Part shown: positions 8,604 through 19,000 of the stretch, piece by piece
Layout of the letters: every line of letters begins with the position of its first letter
How positions within the stretch are numbered: the first letter of the stretch is position 1
From: Neolecta irregularis DAH-3
Taxonomy: Eukaryota > Ascomycota > Neolectomycetes > Neolectales > Neolectaceae
Direction: 5' to 3'
DNA: 32,902 bases
NCBI GenBank assembly: GCA_001929475.1
Contig: LXFE01000323.1
Span: 1 to 32,902 of the forward strand
Made by a program: the position numbers and the translations under genes
The notes under the pieces: generated by a model
The model's database searches: none
What the model was told of the DNA's origin: nothing
Seen by the model: only the letters and a program-made list of their open reading frames with translations

Positions 8604-10898
8604 TCAAATAACTCGAGTTTCTCGTTCAAGCCAAGCCAATGCTTGGGGATTTCCTTTCAAGAAAGATTTAGTTTTTTCCAACACTTGTTTGTGATAGGCA
8701 TTCAACCAATGGATATCGTCATTTGTTAACATCGACTTCTCAATCAAGTTGCTAGCGAAGGGGCACTGTGATAATAAGCATATCCAAAATATTTGAAAAC
8801 ACACACCATGGTAATGGTTTCAAATCCAAAATAAGAGCGGTCCCCAAATCGATGTTGGGTCTCCACTTCCTTTACAATAACCAAATTTTCCAGTCTAATG
8901 CCAAACTTGCCATCTTCGTAATAGCCCGGCTCTATTCTAGATAAGACCAATAATGTTTTATTCACGTACCGTTAGAGAGGACCATACCGGCATCCAGGGC
9001 AACTTCGGAAAATGCAAGCCTAGTACCAATCCCTGCTGGTCCCTCGTGGACATTCAGAAAGGCACCAACACCGTGTCCCGTTCCATGTCGATAATCTAAA
9101 CCTTGAATCCAAAGATGTTGACGAGCTAAAACATCAATAGCAAATCCAGTTGTGCCCTTTGGAAAAACTGCGCGAGCAAGCGAGATGTGACCTTTGAGGA
9201 CGAGGGTATAAGCTTCCTTCTCGAAAGCGTTCGGAGTTCTGTGGTGAACAGTACGAGTGACATCTGTTGTTCCATCCCTTCATCAGTAGAAGAAAATTGG
9301 GACTGTACCGATACTGAGCCCCAGAGTCACATAGATATATTGCGGATGGATCAACGACAGCGCAAGAACCTTTCTCTGGTTGATAATGAATAATGGCACC
9401 ATTCGGTCCAGTTGAAGAGATTGTAGGGAAAGATAAGCCTGCATAATTTTCTTTACCCCTTGGGATGAGCCAAAGGAACTGGAAAGCATACGCACTTTCG
9501 AATCTGTTCCAACTTGTCGGATACATCAACTTCATCCAACGAAGAACCATCTTTTAAGCTATCTTCAAGCCATGCGAAGTATTCGATGAGTGAGGCTCCA
9601 TCTCGAATATGACATTTCCTCATTCCATCCAATTCAACATCGTTTTTCACAGCTTTCGCCATCTGGATCGGACTTTGAATCTCTTCAACGTTATTCTGAC
9701 CAAGAGCATTGACAAGAGCCCAAGAAGCTGTCTTGGCAACGAGAATTTTCTTCTTCGCCTCTAGAGTTTTAGAGAGAATGGTTGAATCTGCAAAAATGGC
9801 ATAGAAAGGCGCAATTTTCACGTGGTCCCCAAGGTGCTTCTTGATTCCATCGTTGAGTTGAGATTCATGAATATAGAGAGTGGTGTTTGTCATCGTGACA
9901 AGTGCATAGGAAAAGAACACCGGATTATAAGGAATATCATCCCCTCGAAGATTGAAAAGCCCTAGTCCATGAGATACATATTCTCATCACACGTACAAGC
10001 AATCTCATCAAGGGCAGATACTACAAAACCTTCAGCAGATCTTTTTTCAATTGCTTTCCGAAGCTCGAGGAGCTTATCGGCGACTGATTTTCCTCGTCCT
10101 GTCAGCACCAAACAGGATGCCATCATGATACCTGTATACTTGGTTTCCAATACAAAGACAGGCCTAGTTGGTCGAGCTGGTCGCTGTTTGGCCCAAACAT
10201 CATCAATCAAATTGCAATCCATAGGGACAAGTTTAGCTTCGCTCTGGCTTTGAAGATCATCTTGTAATTTCTTCGCTTGAGCTTGAAAATCAACCGCATG
10301 TGCAGAGAGAGATCGTACAAAATGTAAGCAGAGTCGCGTCAACTCCAACAGACTTTCCGGACTTTGCCTCTGCTATGGTCCATTCTTGCCAGCTTAAAAC
10401 ATCCGGTAAACCATATTTCATTAAAGTCCAGTTACTATCGAGCTAGATATCAATAAATGCGTCACACTATAGCTCTAATACTTGCTTCCCTGCTTGATTG
10501 AAATAACGCCCGTCGGTAAATAAAGCAGCCTTGGTTTCGGTAATGACTGCACAGCCTGCCGATCCAGTGAAACCTTTGATATAAGTCAAGCACCATAGGC
10601 AAATTAATACCGCTGATATATGCCCGTCTCGCGTCAGCGGGACAAGTGTATTCGCTCTGGTGGGAATCTTCAGAAGGTACGACTTTTCAACTCAGCAGTA
10701 ATAAGAGACAACGAAAACCGCACCATAAAGTTGGATATTGCATTTCCGCATCAACGTACGCAAACTAGAAAGTCGCTCAGTGGTATTTGTTGCACTTGCA
10801 GCTTGATCCATTGGTCGAGCAGTATAGTAATTATGCTTATTGGAGGAGAATGGCTTAATTAGACGTCGCAGCATTCCCCTCAACTGCATAATTATCAT
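8604..10898 (-). CDS. Xaa-Pro aminopeptidase P (M24B metallopeptidase)
   Basis: This enzyme removes an N-terminal residue followed by proline, using two metal ions. After two N-terminal creatinase-like domains ([49 protein letters not shown]) comes the pita-bread catalytic domain. Its ligands are all present once introns are removed: DGTTDVTRT (two Asp), HGTGHGVG (His), NEPGYYEDG (Glu) and GIRLENL (Glu). The C-terminus is [10 protein letters not shown] count about ten introns of 33-45 nt; one (gtatcatg..gctgacag, between KYTG and RGKSV) is in frame with no stop. The product is about 600-620 residues. The first in-frame ATG (10898) and a second at 10874 ([20 protein letters not shown]) would give a basic, mitochondrial-like N-terminus. 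A third Met ([14 protein letters not shown]) would give the cytosolic form, so dual targeting is possible. Confidence 0.92.
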
Positions 10899-11111
10899 GT
10901 CGTACTTTTATATAGAACAGGAAAAAACACATGTACAATTTCAGACATGCCCTGTTGTATTCCTGTCAGATCAGCGTAAATCAGAATCCACCGCCGATTT
11001 CGAACAAAAACTTTTGCATTATCGGGAACAAATGGAAGAAAAGGGCAGTCACGCAGGGACTGACATCAGCAAAAGAAGATATATACATGAATAACACATA
11101 CCTGCAGCAGG

Positions 11112-13109
11112 TTACAATCCTAGTTGTTGTTCCATCTGCTCAATATATATTCTGAGCGTTTCGTATGAATGAGCTTCAGGGTCTGCTATTGCCAGACACG
11201 CACGAATCGATGCAATGAGTTCAGCATCTGGTTCAACCGGCAGGCGTTCAGATTTCATCTCAGGCCACACCTTGCTGATAGCATAAATTGCTTCACGCTG
11301 ATTGCGAGATATTGCAACGAGACTGTAAGTCAAAGTATACATATCCTTGTCCCGGTGAAACCCCGCCAGCTTGACGTCTTTGAAACGCTCCCAGAACGCA
11401 ATCCATAGGTGACATGTCGCTAGGTTTTTGAGCATAAGATTTAAAAATTCAACTGTAATGGGGATTTCAAAGGCACCAAGAATGCTTTCTATGATGAAAG
11501 CAGCAGGATCGGAAAACGGCGGTCTCCTGGTGGGCGCGTAGTGCAACTTTTTACCCTCGGATCGGAGGTGTTCGTATTCTTCCAAAATACCATGTACCTC
11601 CCTTTTGATCTCTTCATCTGTGGGAAGAATGGGTGTGCATAGAGTATAAAGCGCCTTCATCAATCTTTCGTTATGAATTTCAAATCCGGCTTGAGCGTAG
11701 AGTTCCACAACTGACTTCAGGGGATGAAAACGATGTCGAAGCAAAACTTGGCGGCGAAGTTTAGCCTGACCAGACCCTGAATATTCAATCGTACAATTTC
11801 GATTACTAAGCGAAGCAGCAAGACAATCGATCACATCAAAGTAGACCTGTTGAGGCAACATGACACCCCGTGCGATAGCTAGATGTAAGAATCTCGTGAG
11901 GTCGTGACTAGTAAATGCCTCGAAGTTCAAAGAGTGCGCCGTAAGCGCTAACTTGAATCGTTCGAGCCATAGCTCAACAGAAGCATGTAGAGGGAATGTT
12001 GCGCCAGCTGATCGCAAGACAGCTTGGATTTCCCGAGCAGAGGTTTCTGAAGAAAATTTATGCATAGCAGAAGCATGAGCATCAAGGATAAGTTTATGCT
12101 TCTCACTTTCCGGCCTATCGATGAGATGAACGAAGCGCAACACCGATTTGTAGTCGCCTTCCGCAATATAACTCTGAAACGATTCCCAGATTTGTTGCTG
12201 TGAATGAGATCGGACATCACTATCAAGCATTGCTTTCTTGAGAAGAGTTTGGAAATCAAAATCCTCCAAATGAGACTCATGAACAATCAAAGACGAGTAG
12301 GATCGTCGAGAGTTTGCAAATGTAGAATAAAAACGAAGACTCTGACCGCGCATCTGCTTGGTTCCAACTATCCTTGAACTATCCGATGAGAGGATTTGGT
12401 CCTCGGAGTCTTCCTCGGAGAGTTTTAAGAGCCGTTTACGGTATAAACCCTCAAGGTCATATTCTTCTCGTCCGTCTACAGTAAAAAGGTGTATCATCAG
12501 GCCGTGAGCTGCCATGTCAATGCACACCCACTTTGCACAATCGTCTGGAACCTGGAGAAATCCGGATCGGTTCTTTCGTTTTGCCCGCCGTAGTTTTCGA
12601 TATTTGTCTTCTACTTCCAACCCCTCAGCTCGGGGTTTGGTTCCCAATGTATTTTTCAGCCACAAAAGGAATTCTTCGCCTCCAACAGTAAGATGACGCT
12701 CGCCCTTTGCTGAACAGATAATCATGATTGTGCTGCTTCCAAATGGCGACAGGGGTTCCTCGAAGCCCTCGCTCCTAAGATCGAGGATTTTAAAGTCGCT
12801 GAAATTAAGGTGATTCGTCAAGTGATGTACAACGTCTATTAGAAGTTGCGGGGGATTTGAAGGGAGAACAGCTTCGATATCTTCGCACTCGGCAAGATCT
12901 CCAGCATGTAAAGGCCACGACTGGCTTTCCGGTTTGTCATCTTCAATATACCATGGTTTGGCTGGGTGAGCTTGGCCATACGCCGGATCCTGGATATCTT
13001 TTTGTGCTTCTCCCGGCGCTCGAAGTAGAAAACGCGCACTTTGTCTAATCTGGAGGGACCGCGAAGTTGAGATCAGTCGGCGAAGAACCACAGATACCCT
13101 TGGGTACAT
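11112..13109 (-). CDS. ATP25: ATP25: RsfS-like domain fused to mitochondrial ATP25 domain
   Basis: In yeast, Atp25 is cut into an N-terminal RsfS/Iojap-like ribosome factor and a C-terminal part that stabilises the mRNA of ATP synthase subunit 9. This is an intronless frame of 665 residues, rare among its neighbours. The start at 13107-13109 (MYPRVSVVLRRLISTSRSLQ) gives a basic, Ser/Arg-rich mitochondrial presequence; the longer frame upstream lacks one. The RsfS-like part covers roughly residues 80-230 (LLIDVVHHLTNHLNFSDFKI, STIMIICSAKGERHLTVGGE, WVCIDMAAHGLMIHLFTVDG, REEYDLEGLY). The rest is helical, with VIHESHLEDFDFQTLLKKA at the start and many short repeats, as in Atp25. It is divergent from DCS1, with 85 bp between start codons. 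Confidence 0.92.
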   Translation of the reverse strand: MYPRVSVVLRRLISTSRSLQIRQSARFLLRAPGEAQKDIQDPAYGQAHPAKPWYIEDDKPESQSWPLHAGDLAECEDIEAVLPSNPPQLLIDVVHHLTNHLNFSDFKILDLRSEGFEEPLSPFGSSTIMIICSAKGERHLTVGGEEFLLWLKNTLGTKPRAEGLEVEDKYRKLRRAKRKNRSGFLQVPDDCAKWVCIDMAAHGLMIHLFTVDGREEYDLEGLYRKRLLKLSEEDSEDQILSSDSSRIVGTKQMRGQSLRFYSTFANSRRSYSSLIVHESHLEDFDFQTLLKKAMLDSDVRSHSQQQIWESFQSYIAEGDYKSVLRFVHLIDRPESEKHKLILDAHASAMHKFSSETSAREIQAVLRSAGATFPLHASVELWLERFKLALTAHSLNFEAFTSHDLTRFLHLAIARGVMLPQQVYFDVIDCLAASLSNRNCTIEYSGSGQAKLRRQVLLRHRFHPLKSVVELYAQAGFEIHNERLMKALYTLCTPILPTDEEIKREVHGILEEYEHLRSEGKKLHYAPTRRPPFSDPAAFIIESILGAFEIPITVEFLNLMLKNLATCHLWIAFWERFKDVKLAGFHRDKDMYTLTYSLVAISRNQREAIYAISKVWPEMKSERLPVEPDAELIASIRACLAIADPEAHSYETLRIYIEQMEQQLGL

Positions 13110-13194
13110 AAATAGGCTGTGTATGAAAAAAGTTTCATCCGAGATCGATCCACGCTCCTCCACAAAAACCAAAAATATTTACTTGGATAGAAAG
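13110..13194. promoter_or_regulatory. Shared divergent promoter of ATP25 and DCS1
   Basis: Only 85 bp separate the two start codons, so both 5' untranslated regions and core promoters must lie in this short stretch or overlap the coding ends. No TATA box is evident. Confidence 0.5.
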
Positions 13195-14296
13195 ATGGCC
13201 TCTATCGATTTGCAAACCCTGAATCACTTCGAGTTTGATAGAATTTTAAATGACGGCAACACTATTGTCTTCTAGGACACAAATTGACAGTTGAAGATCC
13301 TCGCACAAAATCTATTACATTACTTGGAAATTTGAAATCACAACGCGCTATAGTAACGCTGGAAAAGACCCCATTCCCTTATGATAACCCTGAAAACATT
13401 CTGGATGAGTCTTCGCTTCGATCAATTGTCCTTGGATTCAGTAACGATGTCTATTCATGGTATCATGGCTTTGCAAAGTCAACGTCACCAGCGTTCAAAA
13501 TCAATATAATTTGGCCTACTACTGAAGCTGTACAATTATTTACCCAGATATTGAGCCCTAAATCTTAAAGCATATTAGGAAATACTCCAAACAAAGTTTT
13601 CGTATGGTGACAGAGACGCCAGAAATCTACAAAACCTTGGTCGAGCCGTACATTGATGCGGTAAGTGCTAATAGATGTCAATGGTGTTTATGAGTTTCTC
13701 CGAGGACGACTGACGAGAAGGGTTTACAATATCTTGAATCACACCACTGAGTCAGATCGCATTGTCTATGAAAATCCGGATGTTCTTACTGGCTACATTG
13801 TGCTTCCCGATCTGTATCCTCTTATTGCGCCATCACAGCTAATATTCAGTAAATGGGATGGAAAGATGGTTTCATCGCTATATCTCTGTGCCATCTTTCA
13901 TAGAAAGGATCTTCGGTCGATTCGAGATCTGACGACGGACCATATAATGCTGTTGAAAGATTTCCGAGAAAGCATTTTGTATGAGATACCCAAGAAATAC
14001 CATATCGATAGCAATCAGCTGAGAATATACTTTCACTGTACGTCATCTATATCTTTATATACGATCCAATTAACGAGGCAGATCATCCGTCTTACTACCA
14101 TTTGCATGTTCATATCGCTCATGTATCATACGATGGCAGTTTTGGGTCGGTCGCGGGAAAAGCAATTCTAATCGAAGAAGTAATTGAGAGACTGCAAGAA
14201 TGTCCCACGGGAACTGGATATTCTTCAAAGACCTTGACATTTTCTATCGGAGAAGAGTCTGATATCTGGAAGAATATTTTCGCAAGGTTGACTTAG
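13195..14296 (+). CDS. DCS1: Scavenger mRNA-decapping enzyme DcpS/Dcs1 (HIT family)
   Basis: Dcs1 hydrolyses the cap left after 3'-5' mRNA decay. The histidine triad is HLHVHIAHV near 14100-14128. Upstream are family blocks VEDPRTKSITLLGN, HIRKYSKQSFRMVTETP, QWVYNILNHTTESDRIVYEN, PDLKWDGK and HRKDLRSIRDLT. I read six exons: introns 13256-13290 (GC donor, gcaaca..gacag), a 41-nt intron starting gtacaatt, 13684-13720 (gtgttt..gagaag), a 36-nt intron gtatcc..attcag, and a 44-nt intron gtacgtc..gaggcag. The exons sum to 909 nt, exactly 303 codons, 302 residues, close to the family length. The ATG at 13195 begins MASIDLQTLNHFEFDRILND. A decoy gtaagtgctaatag at 13661-13674 lies in coding sequence. 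Confidence 0.93.
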
Positions 14297-14740
14297 AATT
14301 GCCGTGCAACAGACTTGCGCGAGCTTCACTATTATGTCACTATACGTCGGAAAAGAATATGTCGGAGGCTATCTCATGCTTACCAATATTCTTTGAAAAG
14401 ACAATCGTACTGCGATACTTCAATTCACATAATGTCAGTATTCATCATTCTACCTCGCTTTTTTTGTTATCGTTCTTTAGTCCTCATTGTATCTTTCTTC
14501 TTGCATCCCTGTTAATCCATATCAACGCCTTTCCTGGCCCTATTTTTCCTGGGCATCTCCACATTTCAAATAAAACTAACTTCAAGTGACGGAAGTGCTC
14601 GCGAAGTCAAGAATGTCGACAATCTCCTTGGACAAGTATTTGGAGCAGCAATGTTGTGGATGGTCCATGGGCTTTTTCACGTGACACATTGATTAAATGC
14701 CAACCACCACCATGCCACCAAATGTGTCGCCCACTCGCTT
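14297..14740 (+). other. 3' flank of DCS1, no gene seen
   Basis: This is AT-rich and pyrimidine-biased sequence with short frames only (up to 96 codons, no recognisable motif). A CACGTG E-box (tttttcacgtgacac) stands at about 14677-14686, shortly before the pyrimidine-rich tract. Confidence 0.4.
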
Positions 14741-15240
14741 CCTCTCACTAGTCACTCCCCTGACCATCACCTCGCTCTACCAATGCCCTATGCCCTTGTC
14801 CCACTGCCTCGCAGCCTTTGTCAACCGCCTTTTGCTGCAGAAAGTGCACAACCTACACAGACCCGGCTATCCTGCCAGCCTACTCAAACTCCACTCCCTC
14901 CCGTCTCTCCCTCCCGTCCCTCCTGCCTTGCCCGCCTGTCCCTCCCATCCTGCCTGTCCCTCCTATCTCACGTGCCTTGCCTGCCTGTCCCACCTGCCTG
15001 TCTCTCCCATCTCGTTCTCCGTCTCCCCGCCCATCCCGCCCATCTCGCCTGCCTCACTCGCCTTGCCTGCCCGTCTCTCTCGCCTCTCCCACCCGTCTCG
15101 CATCCCTCTCGCGCTTCTCCTGCTCACCTGACTTGATTACCTCAACCGCCCTTTCTGCCTCACGCGCCAATCTCTCCCGCCTCGCTCGCCTGCTTGGCCT
15201 GTCTTGCCCACCCGCCTGTCAGTTCCCTTGCCAATCTTTA
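14741..15240. repeat. Pyrimidine-rich low-complexity tract (about 500 bp)
   Basis: The plus strand is almost wholly C and T with scattered G, made of imperfect repeats of short words such as cctgcc, ctcgcc, cctccc and tctccc. All three plus frames stay open for over 110 codons, because stop codons need A; this is a composition effect, not coding. Such strand asymmetry can support triplex or other non-B DNA. CACGTG motifs occur on both sides (about 14680 and 15335). Confidence 0.85.
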
Positions 15241-15354
15241 GATAGATATAAAGAATTATATACATAATATAGCAATTTATACTTGAATTTTAACATATTC
15301 CTGCCCTGCACGCCACCACCCAAATCTGTTGTCACGTGTTAGGCCCGGCCGTCC

Positions 15355-15631
15355 ATGAAAAAGCTCATGGCATCCATAACACTGCGAAACAGCGAGGAGA
15401 TCGCAGGGAACGAGATCCGAGCATGTCGTACAGTAATACGAAACCTACTGCAAGCCGTCTACGATTATTATCAGCCAAAGGGCAATACTTCTGATCATCA
15501 TTAAACTCTATGCTGCTGACCTCCTCAAGAAAATTGAAAAGCTTTATGATGATAATATTCCGACCGACAACCTAGTCAACCTGAACGGAAGCGCGGAGGA
15601 TGTCCAGAGGTATGCTGATTCTGTCTATTAA
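15355..15631 (+). CDS. Doubtful small gene, unrecognised
   Basis: From the ATG at 15355 a frame reads MKKLMASITLRNSEEIAGNE, then IRACRTVIRNLLQAVYDYYQ. A second frame reads DLLKKIEKLYDDNIPTDNLV and NLNGSAEDVQRYADSVY with a stop at about 15629. The two could be joined by an intron from gtctac (after LLQA) to ctcaag, about 69 nt, giving a small helical protein of about 65-70 residues. The pattern of helices with KIEKLYDDNIP recalls small helical complex subunits such as Mediator Med10, but the conserved YTREFVE-type tail is missing. I would treat it as unproven. Confidence 0.25.
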
Positions 15632-16016
15632 TCCAAATTGCTATATAAATACAAGCTGCTATCTTTGTGGATGCTTTGACTTTTCTTTGAATGCTTCAGA
15701 ACCGAAGGAATAGACAGACGCTTTCCCACTGGAACACGTCAGTGAGGGATAAGTATTGCCTCGAAGCGTTCTCGCCAGGGTTATGTCCTACAAGGATCCC
15801 GGACAAAGTAGATTCTCTATAGTACATCAAATCCGAGGACTTGTTATCAAACACCAATTGTTGATTAGATAGACCGGAATCAGAGGTTATAGGTCACGAG
15901 CCTCTGACTTTGCAACAATTGATTATTGTTAGTCGCTGCACCTTCTCGAATTGCTCCTTACTCTTGCTTTGGCCTAAACACTACTCTCAGTCGGTCGCAT
16001 AGGATTACGAGACTCA
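15632..16016. other. Intergenic region upstream of SCC2, with nested inverted repeat
   Basis: No gene is seen. An outer inverted repeat caattgttg (15855-15863) / caacaattg (15913-15921) encloses an inner one, tcagagg (15880-15886) / cctctga (15901-15907). Together they could fold as one interrupted hairpin. The stretch ends about 100 bp before the SCC2 start. Confidence 0.45.
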
Positions 16017-19000
16017 ATGTCCACCAGCGACAATAAACCTGACCTATCCGGGTCAAACCACCGCCTAAATTCCAACGATATCGATTCTGCGCTACTCTAT
16101 ACATCTCTCACGACAGCAGTTCCTACAGGACCAAGTAAGTCGATCCAGCTAGAAGTTGCATTCTCACATATCAGTCCTAGATATTATTTCCCAGCCTGTT
16201 CTCCAGCCCGTTTACTCAACTACACTCTCATTATCGGAATCCGAGAACACTTGGATAAAAGAAAACTTTACCAATTTATATTCCTGTGAACCAGTCTCTC
16301 AACATCAGCACAGTTTTCGGGAGCATTTTCAGCAGTTAGCCGCAGACATAAATGCCTTGGATCTCGGATTCCTGTATAATAAACAATCATAGACAATCCA
16401 CTGAATGATCAGTCAATTCAAGGATCAAACTTCTTTTGGTGGCCTCGAGCGAAATTCCAGTAGTCAGGAAGAACTCAAAGTTGTTGCTCAAGCCCGAAAG
16501 AAACTAGGAAAGTTCGCCAGTAGCATTCTCGACCAAATGAATTTAAACTTTAGATGTATCGTTTGATCTAGCAACTTTGGACTGATAAACATAGATCCTA
16601 CACCGATGACGCCTAGTTCGAGAACTGGGACTGCAGCACAGTTTTCTTTCCTGAATACGGACCATTCCGCCGACCATGACATTCTTTTTCAGTCGTCACC
16701 TCCGGCATACAAACCAGAAGCCATCATTGCCAATAAAATAGACGCATCTCATGTTTCGCACTTGATCGAACCGCAGATAACCATGCACAAGACGCCTAAC
16801 CCTTCAACCTCTGCCATAAAATCCGGAAAAGAAAGTCGTGAAAGATTGCGTGTGACTGAACTACTTACAAAGAACATTGTAAATTCGACAAAGTTAGTAA
16901 AGGATGACAAAATCAGGGGAGAATATGCAGTAAAGGAGTTTCAGTCGCTTTGCGAAGACATTTTCGAAGCCGATGATGCCCATGTACCAGGTGAACCTCT
17001 TTCAGAATCGAACGACGCTCAGATATTGTGGTCCTTGGGGACTCATTTGAACGGAGAGCCCTGTCTATCTTTCGAGATTATGGTTCGTTTGGAAAAATTA
17101 ATTACGAATGTCATTAAGTTGAAGAGGAGCAAGGATTTATTGATATCCGATCTCTTTCGAATTCAAAAAATATGCAAAAGGTCAATATCGCTTATTTCAG
17201 AAGAAGATTTGGGAGGTATTGATTTTGAACAACAATCTGGGGTCGACGAGTTACTCAAGCGAATCGACCTCAATGAAAAATCTCTTATGGCTTCTTCACT
17301 CATTTTACTGATTGCACAAAGCTATCATAGGGAGAAACAGGTTTTTTGTTCTTTACCTCTTTCACTCATTAATCAGTTATGCTCTGAAGAATTGCTACTC
17401 AATATTGCAGACAATGTCAAGTCTCTCGTGGAGAATAACCTTCATACAATGATCAATGGAGATATCAAGGGTTAGGCTTTCTTGCTTGTCAAACTGATGG
17501 AAGAAAATAAGTCTGCATACTTTAGAGCTGCTTTGACCCATAAAAGGTATTTGGGATCACTTCTGCAGCGCGTCATTCATGTAATGTCTTCTTTCGGTAA
17601 TCTCATAGAACAATTCTTGTCCGAAAACATCATTACGAGGCTAGAGTTTCTGTCCGTCGGTCTCATATTTGTTGAAAACAGTCCGAAGGATGTCTCTTCT
17701 ATCTTTACTCCAGTTATGGTTGAGAGTCTAAGAGTCATATCGATGGATCTGATTTGTAAGGTAAGATGTTTTCAGCTCACCTCGTTGATAATCTAGATTT
17801 TTTCCCGATATGAAGATCAGCGTGATTTCATTACAGAAGAAATTCTCGGAAATCTGACAAAGTTACCGTCTAGTCGTCAAAAAGCTCGTCAATTTATACT
17901 AAACAATGGAAAACATGTTCAGTTGATAAGTGCACTTCTTTTGCGCTTAGTGCAGTCGTTTTCTCAAACTGTTGCTGTGGACAAAAGTTTCTTGGCAGAG
18001 ACTTATTCTGGTTATCTCATTAATGGATCTCCAGACCAGGGAAGAGAGTTTTCGTCAAAAGACTTGACTCATGTTCACAAGCATGTATGGAGATAATTAT
18101 GGGTTTCTGCTGACGCGAGATTGCAAGGAAAGCATCCATTGCATCCGAAAATGCAACACATATTACTCATCGTATCGTTAATTGGATTGTAACCAAAGCA
18201 TTTAGAGAACCAAAGACTAGCACATTGGAAAATCCACAAAAAGTCTTTTTTGAAATCCTCGTTAATGATTTTTTAATAATGTTTACCTCGTCGGACTGGC
18301 CGGCAGCAGAATTGATGCTCGGTGTAATTATCAAACACCTTGCATCTCACCTTGCCGATGACAGGAATCATGCCAATACTCGCGGTTCTGCTCTAGACTC
18401 TCTGGCAAACATTATGAGCAATGTGCGGAGTATTACTATTGAAAGTCAGGCAGAACTAGTGGAAAAGAATTTGGGATTTCAAACTCATGTTCCAATTTCC
18501 GAAATGACCAAAGAAATTGATGTAGATCAATGGGATTACATTATGGGAGGGTATGAAGTGATCCTTCAAGACTCTTCAAATGCCACTTTTCCTGATGCTC
18601 GAATCAAGGTAAATCTGTTTTAAATCAACAGCAGTGACTCAATATTAGGATGGGTTTCAGTTCTTAATAGTAAGACTTCTTAATGACGTTCTTCAAGCTC
18701 GTGAAAATATCGATGATACTAACACGAGTTCGCCAATTTTTCAACGAGCGAATAAAGCAATACATACACTTGGAAACATCATCGTTGCTTCCACATATAA
18801 AAGCATACATACTTTTACAGAATCTACAAGTCCTCAGTCTCTTCGTTCTGCTTATCATACTGTGTTGTCAACCTCGACAACTTGTCGTTCCTTTGATACA
18901 ATCATACAACGACTTATTCAGCTGCTCGATGCACCGCAGATTGTACTTCGAACAAAGGCTCTCAAAGCACTGGGTCATATATCATTGTCAGATCCCTCAG

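Noticed and set aside
14697-15267. Three overlapping plus frames of 117-149 codons, Pro/Ser/Leu-rich
   Set aside because: All three frames are open because the strand nearly lacks A; composition, not selection, explains them.
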